Part shown: positions 50,709-61,724 of the stretch, piece by piece
Layout: each line of letters opens with the position of its first letter
Numbering within the stretch: the stretch's first letter is position 1
Source: Phenylobacterium sp.
GTDB lineage: Bacteria; Pseudomonadota; Alphaproteobacteria; Caulobacterales; Caulobacteraceae
DNA: 64,000 nucleotides
Direction: 5' to 3'
Assembly (NCBI RefSeq): GCF_030697925.1
Contig: NZ_JAUYOJ010000080.1
Location: 97,885 to 161,884, forward strand
Made by a program: the position numbers and the translations under genes
Notes under the pieces: generated by a model
Told to the model about the DNA's origin: nothing
The model's database searches: none
Seen by the model: the letters and a program-made list of their open reading frames with translations, nothing else

Positions 50709-50885
50709 TCAGTCCTCGCGCTTGGCGCCGTCCAGGGCGCGGTCGGCCTTTTCACCTTGCGCCTTGGTGAGCGCCTTCTCGGCCTTCGGCCGGCCGAAGG
50801 CCGCGCGGTTGCGCGCCGCCTGGACGCGGTCCTGATCGCGGACCTTGGCCTTCCTGGCCTTGTTGAAGTTCACGACCTCGGCCAT
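50709..50885 (-). CDS. DUF4169 small basic protein
   Basis: 58 residues beginning MAEVVNFNKARKAKVR, the usual start of DUF4169 proteins, which are short, highly charged and of unknown function. ATG 50885 overlaps the stop of the GST gene by one base (TGATG), so the two are co-translated. The longer frame that reaches 50948 belongs to the GST region and is discounted. Confidence 0.8.
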   Translation of the reverse strand: MAEVVNFNKARKAKVRDQDRVQAARNRAAFGRPKAEKALTKAQGEKADRALDGAKRED

Positions 50886-51469
50886 CAGCCGGCGTCCTTG
50901 GCCATGGCCCGCGCGAGGGCCGGACGGGCGTTGAGCCGCCCAAGCCACTCGTCATAGACGGCGTGAGCCGGCAGCATTTCGCGGGCGAACTGCAGCAGGC
51001 TGGCGAACACGATGTCGGCGGCGCTGAAGGCCTCACCCAGCAGATAGGGAGTGGCCTCGAGGGCGCTCTTGAGCCGCGCGTCCAGGGCCTCGTACTGAGC
51101 CTTCATCGGATCGGTGGCGGTGCGGCCCTCGAAATGGGCGCTGATCACCGGCTCCAGCACCCCGGCATAGTAGGCGAGCCAGGTGAGATAGGAGCCGCGC
51201 AGGGGATCTCCCACCACCGGCCCGATCCCGGCAGCCGGGAACTTGTCGGTGAGATAGAGGGCGATGGCGACGGACTCGCTGATCAGCACCCCATCGTCCA
51301 GCAGGGCGGGCACCTGTTTGTGCGGATGAGGATTGGCCGGATCCTTGGCGCCGACCCCGTCGCGGCGGGCGATGTCGACGACCTTCACCTCATAGGGCGC
51401 GCCCAGCTCCTCCAGCAGCCAGATCATCCGGGTCGAGCGCGATTTCGGGGCGTGGAACAAGGTCAGCAC
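50885..51469 (-). CDS. Glutathione S-transferase family protein
   Basis: 194 residues with a thioredoxin-like N-terminal domain (LTLFHAPKSRSTRMIWLLEELGAPYEV, HKQVPALLDDGVLISESVAIALYL, which carries the conserved cis-Pro and Glu-Ser glutathione motif) and an all-helical C-terminal domain (YLLGEAFSAADIVFASLL with the N-capping Asp). GTG start at 51469, with AAGGA upstream; the long open N-terminal extension has no similarity to the family. First gene of a two-gene unit with DUF4169. Confidence 0.88.
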   Translation of the reverse strand: MLTLFHAPKSRSTRMIWLLEELGAPYEVKVVDIARRDGVGAKDPANPHPHKQVPALLDDGVLISESVAIALYLTDKFPAAGIGPVVGDPLRGSYLTWLAYYAGVLEPVISAHFEGRTATDPMKAQYEALDARLKSALEATPYLLGEAFSAADIVFASLLQFAREMLPAHAVYDEWLGRLNARPALARAMAKDAG

Positions 51470-51602
51470 GGGGCGGCGTCCTTCAGAGGCAGGAATCAGT
51501 GCGGCGTGAACATAAACAGAACATCGTTCGCCGCGCAACTTTCGGCGAAACAGGATGCGAGGTTCGCGTGTTTGGCTTCCACACAGCAATCAGGAGAAAG
51601 CC

Positions 51603-51839
51603 ATGATCCAAGCTTCGCTTATCCGCGAACATATGGAAGTGATCGGCTCGGACGGCGGCCATGTCGGACGGGTCGACCATGTGCTGGGCGACGAGATCGA
51701 ACTGGCCAAGCTGGACCTGGGCGCCGGCCTCAAGCACCACCTGATCCCGATGACCTGGGTCGACGATGTCGAAGAGGACAAGGTGCGGCTGAACCTCACC
51801 GAAGACGCCGCCAAGGCCAGCTGGCGCGAGAAGCACTAG
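51603..51839 (+). CDS. DUF2171 protein
   Basis: 78 residues beginning MIQASLIREHMEVIGSDGG and containing GRVDHVLGDEIELAKLD and LIPMTWVDDVEEDKVRL. This matches DUF2171, a PRC-barrel-like small domain of unknown function often linked to stress in alphaproteobacteria. ATG 51603 lies nine bases after AGGAG in the upstream bases; the extension to 51555 is not supported. Confidence 0.85.
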   Translation: MIQASLIREHMEVIGSDGGHVGRVDHVLGDEIELAKLDLGAGLKHHLIPMTWVDDVEEDKVRLNLTEDAAKASWREKH

Positions 51840-51926
51840 AGCCGCGAGCCCTTGCCAGGCCCAGGCCTGAGGATAAGACGGGGCGAAGCCCTGGGCTTCG
51901 GCCCGTTCTCCTGTCCGGAATTGCGC

Positions 51927-52550
51927 ATGATCGGTTTTCGTCTCGCCTGTTCACTGGCGGCCAGTCTTCTCGTGGCGACGTCGGCGAACGCGGCCGATCC
52001 GCCGCCGGCGAGCGAAGGCCTCTATCGCCTGCCTTACGAAACCGGCGCCCAGGTGAAGGTGTTCGACGACGCCCTGAGCCATCGGCCGGTCGGACGACTG
52101 GACCTGTTCGGGACAGGCGGGGCGGGCCCTTACCGCGTGGTCGCCGCAGCCGCGGGGCGGATCGTCGCCATCCAGGACAGCTTCGCCGAGCAGCAGTCCG
52201 GACGCGCAGCGGAGGACTGCCGGAACAACTATGTCTGGATCGCCCATCCGAACGGGGAGTGGACCAACTATTCCCACCTCACCCAAGGCTCGGTGCATGG
52301 GACCGCCAAGCTCCGGGTCGGCGGCGCCGTGGAGGCCGGGCGGTTCCTGGGCTTCGAGGGCGCGGTGGGCTGCGCCATGCTCGACCACGTCCATTTCGAG
52401 GTCGCCGTCCCGGCGGCCGGCCAGCCGATCGACGCCGGCGGCTTCCTGCTGGACAACGCGACCAGCCAACGCGAGCGCACGCCGCGGTTCTGCGGCGTCG
52501 CGGGCGAAGTAGTCGTCAAGGGCTCGACCTATATGGCCAAGCCCTGTTGA
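51927..52550 (+). CDS. Exported M23/LytM-like protein with an incomplete zinc site
   Basis: 207 residues with a signal peptide (about 1-22, ending TSANAAD). The rest resembles a LytM/M23 peptidase: a strand-rich core with VWIAHPNGEWTNYSHLTQGSV, then GRFLGFEGAVGCAMLDHVHFEVAVP, where DHVHFEV carries the usual His-x-His. The first zinc motif (HxxxD) is not found: at the corresponding place PVGRLDLFG has Asp but no His four residues before it. Such proteins may be inactive regulators or use another ligand. Two cysteine pairs look able to form disulfides. ATG 51927 is chosen for the signal peptide. Confidence 0.75.
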   Translation: MIGFRLACSLAASLLVATSANAADPPPASEGLYRLPYETGAQVKVFDDALSHRPVGRLDLFGTGGAGPYRVVAAAAGRIVAIQDSFAEQQSGRAAEDCRNNYVWIAHPNGEWTNYSHLTQGSVHGTAKLRVGGAVEAGRFLGFEGAVGCAMLDHVHFEVAVPAAGQPIDAGGFLLDNATSQRERTPRFCGVAGEVVVKGSTYMAKPC

Positions 52551-52556
52551 CGATGC

Positions 52557-54712
<2,156 letters not shown>

Positions 54713-54718
54713 GGCGGG

Positions 54719-55585
54719 TCAGGCGCTCCAGATCGCGAAGGTGAAGTGGGCCGAGCCTTCATTGAGGAGCTGCCGGTCGGCGGCCAGCATCTCGTCGATC
54801 ACCGGGCTGTCCTCGGTCACCAGCGGGACAACGACGCCGCCCAGGATGTTGAGGAAGGTCCCTCCGACCGGCTCGAACTTGACCCCGGGCAGGTGTCGCT
54901 GCGCCGCGGCCAGGATGCGCTCGCTCTGCGGCGCCTCGCTGGGGTCGCGCCGGTACATCTTCAGCCAGCTCAGGATATTGGAGCGGTGGAGCTTGCGGAC
55001 CGGCACGCCGCGGCGGACGGCGCTCTCGGCCAGGAAGGCGTTGGCGCGCGCCACTTCCGTCGGCGTCCACTGCAGCCGGTTGGGACCGACATAGTCGTTG
55101 ATGACAATCACTCCGCCGGGTTTGAGCACCGCCTTCGACCAGGCCAGGGCGTCGTCCACGTCGCTCATGTGGTGCAGGCTGTGGTCCCAATAGACCAGAT
55201 CGTATTCGGGCTTGCGCTCCGCCCCGAAGACGTCGCCCGAGCGATGGGTGATCCGGTCGAGAAGGCCGAGCGCCTCCGCCGCCTTCCGACCCTGGTCTAT
55301 CCGCGTCTGCGCGATCTCATAGAGATCGAAATGGCCGACGAGGCCGTCGGCGATGAGGGCCAGCTCCTTCGCGGCGGGGCCGCAGCCGATGGAGACCGCG
55401 CGTTCGAAGACCCGGCCCGGGAAGTCCTTGGCCAGGCGCCGGCGCACGCCCTGCGAGCCGCCGGTCAGCGCCGCTTCGCCGCACAGGGCCTGGTTGTAGT
55501 ACGACTGGCACTTGGACGAGGACCACCAGTTCACGCGCCCGGAATTGTCGACGCGGTTCCAGTGCTCAGCGGCTGCGGTCGTCAT
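54719..55585 (-). CDS. Class I SAM-dependent methyltransferase
   Basis: 288 residues. The SAM domain has VSIGCGPAAKELALI and FDLYEIAQTRIDQGRKAAE, followed by YDLVYWDHSLHHMSDVDDAL and LKPGGVIVINDYVGPNRLQW. The N-terminus with HWNRVDNSGRVNWWSSSK is typical of a small family of methyltransferases of unknown substrate. I chose ATG 55585 (MTTAAAEHWN), not the longer frame. Runs opposite to the frameshifted GST gene. Confidence 0.8.
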   Translation of the reverse strand: MTTAAAEHWNRVDNSGRVNWWSSSKCQSYYNQALCGEAALTGGSQGVRRRLAKDFPGRVFERAVSIGCGPAAKELALIADGLVGHFDLYEIAQTRIDQGRKAAEALGLLDRITHRSGDVFGAERKPEYDLVYWDHSLHHMSDVDDALAWSKAVLKPGGVIVINDYVGPNRLQWTPTEVARANAFLAESAVRRGVPVRKLHRSNILSWLKMYRRDPSEAPQSERILAAAQRHLPGVKFEPVGGTFLNILGGVVVPLVTEDSPVIDEMLAADRQLLNEGSAHFTFAIWSA

Positions 55586-55706
55586 TGGGGCCCCCCATGT
55601 CTGACGAAATTTCCGGAGACCCCGAGGCCTGCCAACAGCCTCGGCCTCCATTCTTGGCGCGAGCCTCATCATCTACTATCGACTGCTCAACGAGAGGATA
55701 ATCCCA

Positions 55707-56329
55707 GTGCTGAGACTCTTCCACTCGCGCGGATCCTGCGCGCTCGCCTCGCATATCGCCCTGGAAGAGGCCGGGGCGGACTACCAGGCCGTGCGCGTGG
55801 ATCTGGGCGCTGGCGAACAGACCATGCCGAATATCTGGCGATCAATCCGAAAGGCCGGGTGCCGGCCCTGGTCACCGACCGGGGCGTGCTGACCGAGACC
55901 CCGGCCATCCTGGCCTTCGTCGCCCAGAGCTATCCCCAGGCGAGGCTGGCGCCGCTGGACGATCCCTTCGCCTTCGCCCGCGCCCAGGCGTTCAACAGCT
56001 ACCTCGCCTCGACCGTCCACGTGGCCCATTCGCATGGCCGGCGCGGCTATCGCTGGGCCGACGGCGCCGCGGCGATCGCCGAGATGAAGCGCAAGGTTCC
56101 GCAGACCATGGCCGCCTGCTTCGTCCAGATCGAAGCCGACCTGCCGGACGACGGACCCTGGGTGTTGGGCGCGGACTATTCGATCTGTGACCCGTACCTT
56201 TTCACCATCTGCACCTGGCTGGAGGGCGACAAGGTCGAGATGGCGCAATTTCCGAAGGTTTTTCGCCACTTCCAGCGGATGAACGACCGACCGGCGGTCA
56301 GGAAGGTTCTTGCGCGGGAGGCGGCCTGA
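55707..56329 (+). pseudogene. Glutathione S-transferase gene, frameshifted
   Basis: From GTG 55707 the protein reads LRLFHSRGSCALASHIALEEAG, a good GST N-terminus with a Ser and Cys near the glutathione site, up to GAGEQTMP near 55826. The correct continuation, EYLAINPKGRVPALVTDRG and the full C-terminal helical domain to the stop at 56329, lies in another frame. One missing C in the run near 55827-55829 explains it (atgccgaa in place of atgcccgaa). If repaired, the product is a normal GST of about 207 residues. Could be a sequencing or assembly error. Confidence 0.7.
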
Positions 56330-56387
56330 GGCCGTGTCTGGCGCAAGACTGTTGCGGCGCGACCGGCATTTCGGTATGCCAGTCGCC

Positions 56388-56456
56388 ATGCGCACGTCAT
56401 CGCACAGCCTGCTTCTTCTCGACCTGGGGCTTAGCCGCCCCTGGGCCTCCCTTTAG
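56388..56456 (+). CDS. Leucine-rich leader peptide of leuA
   Basis: A 22-codon frame from ATG 56388 to TAG 56454. Seven of 22 residues are leucine, including four consecutive codons (56409-56420), which matches leader peptides of leucine attenuators. It lies 84 bases upstream of leuA, the expected target. No strong ribosome-binding site is visible before it. Its 3' part overlaps the hairpins described next. Confidence 0.7.
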   Translation: MRTSSHSLLLLDLGLSRPWASL

Positions 56457-56488
56457 GCTGCGCGACTTCGCGGCCGGGCTCCCAGGGG
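56426..56488 (+). promoter_or_regulatory. Possible attenuator of leuA: mutually exclusive hairpins
   Basis: Two stems compete for the same bases: ggggc (56426-56430) with gcccc (56437-56441), and cccctggg (56438-56445) with cccagggg (56481-56488). Ribosome stalling at the Leu codons of the leader would decide which forms. No T run follows the larger stem, so termination could be Rho-dependent or the stem could act otherwise. The fold is by eye, not calculated. Confidence 0.5.
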
Positions 56489-56540
56489 ATTTCACCCGCC
56501 GCCCGCCCCCATTAGAACGCCCCGCGAAGAGAGTTCGCAA

Positions 56541-58118
56541 ATGACCCAAGTTTCCAACGACACCGCCCGCGATTCCCGGGACCGCGTCATCGTATTCGAC
56601 ACCACCATGCGCGACGGCGAGCAGTCGCCCGGCGCCTCCATGTCCATCGACGAGAAGCTCGAGCTGGCCAAGATCCTGGAGGACATGCGCGTCGACGTGA
56701 TCGAGGCGGGCTTCCCCATCGCCTCCAACGGCGACTTCGAGGCCGTCCGCCAGATCTCCGAGATCGTCACCGAGAGCACGGTCTGCGGCCTGGCTCGCGC
56801 CGGCATGGCGGACATCGAGCGCTGCGCCGAGGCGATCCGCCCGGCCAAGCGCGGCCGCATCCACACCTTCCTGTCCACCAGCCCCAGCCACCGCGACCAC
56901 ATCCTGAAAGCCAGCCAGGAAGACATCCTGGAGATGATCACCAAGTCGGTCGGCCACGCCCGCAACCTGTGCGGCGACGTGGAATGGTCGGCCCAGGACG
57001 CCACCCGCACCGAGCAGGACTTCCTGCGCCGCTGCGTGGAGGCCGCGATCAAGGCCGGCGCCCAGACGATCAACATCCCCGACACCGTCGGATACACCTA
57101 TCCCAGCGAATACGCGGAGATGTTCCGCGACCTGATCGAGAACGTGCCGAACGCCGACACGGTGATCTTCTCCACCCACTGCCACAACGACCTGGGCCTG
57201 GCCGTCGCCAACAGCCTGGCCGGGGTGCAGGGCGGGGCGCGGCAGGTCGAGGTGGCGGTCAACGGCATCGGCGAGCGAGCCGGCAACGCGGCCCTGGAAG
57301 AGGTGGTGATGGCGCTGAAGGTCCGTGGCGACCGGCTGCCCTATTTCACCGGCATCGAGACCCAGCACATCACCCGCGCCAGCCGCTACGTGTCGGCGAT
57401 CACCGGCTTTCCGGTGCAGTTCAACAAGGCGATCGTCGGCAAGAACGCCTTCGCCCATGAGAGCGGCATCCACCAGGACGGGATGCTGAAGGACCGCGGC
57501 ACCTACGAGATCATGAGCCCCGAGACCGTGGGCCAGGGCGCCTCGAACCTGGTCATGGGCAAGCACGCGGGCCGCGCCGGCTTCCGCGAGAAGCTGAAGA
57601 GCCTGGGCTACGAACTGGGCCAGAACGCGCTCAACGAGGCCTTCCAGCGTTTCAAGGACCTGGCCGACAAGAAGAAGCACGTCTTCGACGACGACATCGT
57701 CGCCCTGGTGGACGACGCCCTGGCGTCGGGCTCCGACCGCATCCAGGTCAAGAGCCTGCGGGTCATCGCCGGCACCGAGGGTCCGCAGCAGGCTGAACTG
57801 ATCGTCACCGTCGACGGCGTCGAGAAGGCGGCCTCGGCCACCGGCGACGGCCCGGTCGACGCGGTGTTCAACGCCATCCACGAGGCGGTGCCACACACCG
57901 CCATCCTGCGCCTGTTCCAGGTGCACGCGGTGACGGAAGGGACCGACGCCCAGGCCCAGGTCTCGGTGCGGCTCGAAGAGGACGGCCGGATCGCCACCGG
58001 CCAGGCCGCCGACACCGACACGCTGACGGCCTCGGCCAAGGCCTATGTCAACGCGCTCAATAACCTCTTCGCCCGCAAGGAGAAGAGCGCGCCGGACGCC
58101 ATCGCCAGCGGGTTCTAA
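56541..58118 (+). CDS. leuA: 2-isopropylmalate synthase LeuA
   Basis: First committed enzyme of leucine synthesis: condenses acetyl-CoA with 2-oxoisovalerate. 525 residues. The catalytic TIM barrel has [13 protein letters not shown] (metal Asp and catalytic Arg), [13 protein letters not shown] (HxH metal site) and [11 protein letters not shown]. The C-terminal allosteric domain (about 390-525), where leucine inhibits, is present. ATG 56541. A leucine-rich leader peptide with alternative hairpins precedes it, so both enzyme inhibition and transcription attenuation by leucine are likely. Confidence 0.96.
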   Translation: MTQVSNDTARDSRDRVIVFDTTMRDGEQSPGASMSIDEKLELAKILEDMRVDVIEAGFPIASNGDFEAVRQISEIVTESTVCGLARAGMADIERCAEAIRPAKRGRIHTFLSTSPSHRDHILKASQEDILEMITKSVGHARNLCGDVEWSAQDATRTEQDFLRRCVEAAIKAGAQTINIPDTVGYTYPSEYAEMFRDLIENVPNADTVIFSTHCHNDLGLAVANSLAGVQGGARQVEVAVNGIGERAGNAALEEVVMALKVRGDRLPYFTGIETQHITRASRYVSAITGFPVQFNKAIVGKNAFAHESGIHQDGMLKDRGTYEIMSPETVGQGASNLVMGKHAGRAGFREKLKSLGYELGQNALNEAFQRFKDLADKKKHVFDDDIVALVDDALASGSDRIQVKSLRVIAGTEGPQQAELIVTVDGVEKAASATGDGPVDAVFNAIHEAVPHTAILRLFQVHAVTEGTDAQAQVSVRLEEDGRIATGQAADTDTLTASAKAYVNALNNLFARKEKSAPDAIASGF

Positions 58119-58131
58119 GACCCACCTCAAG

Positions 58132-58287
58132 GTGTCATCCCGGCTGGAGATGCGATGCATCGGAAGGCCGGGTCCCATAGACACCGATCCATCCGGATAG
58201 CCCTGAGCGTATGGGTCCCGGACAAGCGTGGAGCTTGTCCTCGGGCCGGCCAAATGCCGGACCCGGGGGCGCTTTCCGGGATGACAC
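58132..58287. repeat. Intergenic inverted-repeat element
   Basis: The ends are a perfect 12-base inverted repeat (gtgtcatcccgg at 58132-58143 with ccgggatgacac at 58276-58287). Inside are nested imperfect repeats (ccgggtcccatag at 58168 and tatgggtcccgg at 58210) and a perfect hairpin ggacaagc/gcttgtcc (58220-58227 with 58233-58240). It lies between leuA and an EamA gene. Similar palindromic intergenic elements are common in alphaproteobacterial chromosomes; no coding sequence is seen in it. Confidence 0.75.
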
Positions 58288-58315
58288 TTGTGGGCATGAG
58301 GGGGATTTCACGGAC

Positions 58316-59197
58316 ATGCTCTGGATCCTACTGACGGCGGCGGCCGCGCCGCTGCAGGTGGCGCGCAACGCCCTGCAGCGCGGGCTGGTCGGCGACGCCG
58401 GCCCCTGGGGCGCGACCCTGGTGCGGTTCCTGTTCGGCCTGCCGTTCTCGCTGCTGATCTTCGCGGTGGTGGCCTTCGCCACGCCCCAGGCCGAGCCGCA
58501 CCTGTCCTGGCGGTTCGCCATCGCCGTCGTGGCCGGGGCGATCGCCCAGGTGTCGGCCACCGCGGCGCTGCTGATGGCCATGCGCCATTCCGGCTTCGCG
58601 GTGGCCACCTTCATGCAGCAGTCGTCCCTGCCGCTGGCCGCCATCATGGGGTTCCTGGTGTTCGGCGACCGCATGAGCCCCGTCCAGTGGCTGGGCCTGG
58701 CGGCGGCGACCGCGGGCCTGCTCATCCTCTCCTGGCCGAAACGCGACGCGGCGACCGGCGTGCTGAACGGCTCGCTGTTCGGCCTGGCCTCGGGCCTGGC
58801 CTTCGCCGTGGCGCTGAACGGCTATCGCCAGGCGGGCGTGGCGTTCGAGCCCGGCCATCCGATCTACTCGGCCACCGCCTCGCTCTGCGTGGCCCAGGCC
58901 CTGCAGTCGCTGGTCCTGGGCGGCATACTGGCGGCGACTCGGCCCCAGGCCCTGCGCTCGGTGATGGGGACCTGGCGTCAGTCCCTGGGGGCGGGGCTCT
59001 GCGGCACGGCGGCCTCTGCCTGCTGGTTCTCGGCCCTGGCCCTGGCTCCCGCCGGCCAGGTGCGCGCCGTCGGGGTGATCGAGGGGCCGATCGCCGCGGC
59101 GGCCGGCCGGCGGCTATTCAAGGAGCGCCTCAGCCTGCGCCAGATCGTCGGCGGAACCGCCACGGGCGTGGGCGTGGTGATGACGGCGCTGGGCTGA
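58316..59197 (+). CDS. EamA/DMT-family transporter
   Basis: 293 residues with about ten hydrophobic segments in two EamA repeats. Each repeat contains the typical closing pattern (LPLAAIMGFLVFGDRMSPVQWLGLAAATAGLLIL in the first, EGPIAAAAGRRLFKERLSLRQIVGG in the second). Exports an unknown metabolite. ATG 58316 is chosen because the frame upstream runs through the intergenic repeat. A second member of the family stands at the left edge of the window. Confidence 0.85.
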   Translation: MLWILLTAAAAPLQVARNALQRGLVGDAGPWGATLVRFLFGLPFSLLIFAVVAFATPQAEPHLSWRFAIAVVAGAIAQVSATAALLMAMRHSGFAVATFMQQSSLPLAAIMGFLVFGDRMSPVQWLGLAAATAGLLILSWPKRDAATGVLNGSLFGLASGLAFAVALNGYRQAGVAFEPGHPIYSATASLCVAQALQSLVLGGILAATRPQALRSVMGTWRQSLGAGLCGTAASACWFSALALAPAGQVRAVGVIEGPIAAAAGRRLFKERLSLRQIVGGTATGVGVVMTALG

Positions 59198-59231
59198 TGC
59201 GCCTGCGGCCAAGCCGCGCTAGGCTTGGCGA

Positions 59232-59996
59232 ATGCAGTTTTCCAAGATGTTGGGCGCCCTCGCGTTCGCCTGGGTTTTGATCGCACTCCCCGCCCAGGCC
59301 GCCGCGGTCACTGTTTTCGCCGCGGCCTCGCTGAAAAACGCCCTGGACGAGGTCGGGCGCGAATACGCCAGGACAGGCGGCCAGGCGCGGTTCTCCTATG
59401 CGGCCTCCTCGGCCATGGCGCGGCAAATCGAACAGGGGGCGCCGGCCGACGTCTATGTCTCGGCCGACGTGGACTGGATGACCTATCTGGCCGAGCGCAG
59501 GCTGGTCGTCGCCGCCAGCCGCCGCGATCTATTGACCAACCGCCTGGCCCTGGTCGCCCCGGCCGACTCCAAGGCCTCGTTGAGGGTCGCGCGCGGCATG
59601 CCGCTCGGCCGCGCCCTGGGCGGCGGACGGCTGGCGGTGGCCGGTGCGGAGGTGCCGGCCGGCAAGTACGCCAAGGCCGCGCTCACCTCGCTGGGAGCGT
59701 GGGATGGAGTGTCGGGCAGGCTCGCCCAGGCCGAGAACGTGCGCACCGCCCTGCAATATGTGGCCCGCGGCGAGAGCCCGTTCGGGGTGGTCTATGACAC
59801 CGACGCCAGGCTCGAGCCCAAGGTGCGCATCGTGGGCCTGTTCCCGTCGGGCAGCCATCCGGCCATCGTCTATCCCGCCGCCCTGGTGGCGGACTCCAAG
59901 AACCCTGACGCGGCCAGGTTCCTCAGCTTCATGAGCGGACCCCGCGCGGCGGCGGTGTTCCGCAAATACGGCTTCACGGTCCTGCCGCGTCGCTGA
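59232..59996 (+). CDS. modA: Molybdate-binding protein ModA
   Basis: Periplasmic solute-binding protein of a molybdate ABC transporter, 254 residues. Signal peptide about 1-24 (ends LPAQAAA). ModA core: VTVFAAASLKNALDEVG, with the Ser-Leu of the oxyanion site, YAASSAMARQIEQGAPADVYVSAD, and GESPFGVVYDTDA. ModB and ModC are not next to it: the following gene is on the opposite strand, with stop codons in adjoining positions. The permease genes may be elsewhere. Confidence 0.9.
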   Translation: MQFSKMLGALAFAWVLIALPAQAAAVTVFAAASLKNALDEVGREYARTGGQARFSYAASSAMARQIEQGAPADVYVSADVDWMTYLAERRLVVAASRRDLLTNRLALVAPADSKASLRVARGMPLGRALGGGRLAVAGAEVPAGKYAKAALTSLGAWDGVSGRLAQAENVRTALQYVARGESPFGVVYDTDARLEPKVRIVGLFPSGSHPAIVYPAALVADSKNPDAARFLSFMSGPRAAAVFRKYGFTVLPRR

Positions 59997-61523
59997 CTAC
60001 TGCGCCTCGAAGAACGCGTCGGGTCCCTCCACCTCCAGTAGCCGGCCCTTGCGGATCTCCAGGAAGCGGGTTGCGGCGGCGCGGGTGAAGTAGCGGTCGT
60101 GGGAGACGAACAGGCAGGCGACGTCGGCCCCGTCGAGCTGGGCCTCCAAGTCCTCCTGGCCCTCTATATCCAGATGGTTGGTGGGCTCGTCCAGCAAGTA
60201 GAGATTGGGCTTGGCGAGCGTCATGCGCAGGAAGACCAGCCGCGCACGCTCTCCGTGGCTGAGGTCAGCGATCGGCCCCTTGATCCGCAGATAGGGGAAG
60301 CCCGCCTTGGCCAGCATGGCGTTGGCGTCGCGGTTCGTGGCGCCTTCCACCGAGGTCAGGTAATCGACCAAGCTGACCTTCAGCGGCAGGTCGGCCATGC
60401 GCTGGTCGAAATAGACCAGCCGGCTTTGCGGGTTGAAGCGGAGGCTGGCCTGGCCGTCATAGTGCCGCAGTGCCGGGTCCCAGGCCCGCGCCAGGGCCGA
60501 GAGCAGCATGGACTTCCCGGCCCCGTTGACGCCCAGCAGGGCGATGCGGTCGCCGACCGCCACCGACAGCTTGTCGATGTGGAACAGCTTGCGCGAGCCG
60601 TCGGGGACAGTGACGGCGTAGTTCTCGATCCGCAGGGCGATCTTGGCCTCGATCTCGCCCTCGGCCAGCTCCAGCTTCCGCTCGCGGGCGGAATAGGCGC
60701 CGGTACGCTCGGCCTCGATCCGGTCGATGCGTTTCTCGGTGGCCTTGGCCCGCTTGTGGAACTTGTCGTTCTTGACGCCCCAGACGCGGTAACGGGCGGC
60801 CACCTTCTGCAGGCGGTCGATCTCCTTGCTTTCAAGCTGGCGGCGCACGGCGTCGGCGGCGTCGCGGTGAAGCAGGGCCTGGCGCGCCTCGACGAAGGGC
60901 GCGGCGAAGCTGTGGGCGCCGTCGGCCCGCAGGAACAGGGTCCGGCTGGTGGTCCGCTGCAGGAACTCGCGGTCGTGGCTGACGATCAGCATGGGCAGGC
61001 GGCGGTTCTCGTCCAGCCAGCCCTCCAGGACATTGACGTTCGAGAGGTCCAGGTGGTTGGTCGGTTCGTCGAGGACCAGCAGGTCGGGCTCGGAGAGCCG
61101 CGCCGCCGCGGCGATCAGCATCAGCCGCTGCCAGCCGCCGCTCAACGACCCGAAGGGTTGCTCGGCTGTCTCGAACGCGACGCCGATCTCGTCCAGCAGG
61201 ACGTCGACCTTCCAGTCCTCGGACCCGTCCGTGACGGGGAGGGCGGCTTCCAGCACCTGGCGCAGGGGCTGGTCGGAGAGGCCCTCGGGCACGTCTTGCG
61301 GCACATAGCCGATCTTCAGGCCTCGCGAGCGGACGATCTGGCCGTCCATCAGCACCAGTTCGCCCAGCAGGCATTTCAGCAAGGTGGACTTGCCGGCGCC
61401 GTTCTCGCCCACCAGGGCCGTGCGCGCGTCGTCCAGCTGGAAGGAGACGCCCTCGAAGACCCTATTGGATCCGTAGAAGAAGCTGGCGTTCTCGACGCCC
61501 AGGACGGCCTGACGGATAGACAT
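59997..61523 (-). CDS. ABC-F family ATP-binding protein (Uup/YheS-like)
   Basis: 508 residues with two ABC ATPase domains and no membrane part. The first has Walker A GENGAGKS (39-46), signature SGGWQRLMLIAA and LLVLDEPTNHLDLSNV. The second has GVNGAGKSML, LSHGERARLVFLRM and YLLDEPTNHLDIEGQ. The charged linker between them (DAADAVRRQLESKEIDRLQKVAARYRVWG) is the P-site tRNA interaction motif of ABC-F proteins, which act on ribosomes as translation factors. ATG 61523. Transcribed away from mreB. Confidence 0.92.
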   Translation of the reverse strand: MSIRQAVLGVENASFFYGSNRVFEGVSFQLDDARTALVGENGAGKSTLLKCLLGELVLMDGQIVRSRGLKIGYVPQDVPEGLSDQPLRQVLEAALPVTDGSEDWKVDVLLDEIGVAFETAEQPFGSLSGGWQRLMLIAAAARLSEPDLLVLDEPTNHLDLSNVNVLEGWLDENRRLPMLIVSHDREFLQRTTSRTLFLRADGAHSFAAPFVEARQALLHRDAADAVRRQLESKEIDRLQKVAARYRVWGVKNDKFHKRAKATEKRIDRIEAERTGAYSARERKLELAEGEIEAKIALRIENYAVTVPDGSRKLFHIDKLSVAVGDRIALLGVNGAGKSMLLSALARAWDPALRHYDGQASLRFNPQSRLVYFDQRMADLPLKVSLVDYLTSVEGATNRDANAMLAKAGFPYLRIKGPIADLSHGERARLVFLRMTLAKPNLYLLDEPTNHLDIEGQEDLEAQLDGADVACLFVSHDRYFTRAAATRFLEIRKGRLLEVEGPDAFFEAQ

Positions 61524-61724
61524 CTCGTTTCACGCGCGGCCGGGCTGTCGAAGGGAAGGGACGGTCCAGCCTTCTAGGCCGGTCCGCGCCGCAGGGCTGT
61601 AACCGCAGAGCGACACAGCGGCGCCGTTTCGCGCGGCGGGGTCCGCGTCGGGCTCCCGACACTCCGCCTTTGGCGCCTGGCTCTGGTGAAGCCTGTTTAC
61701 TCTCCTGCGGCGCGAAACCACACG

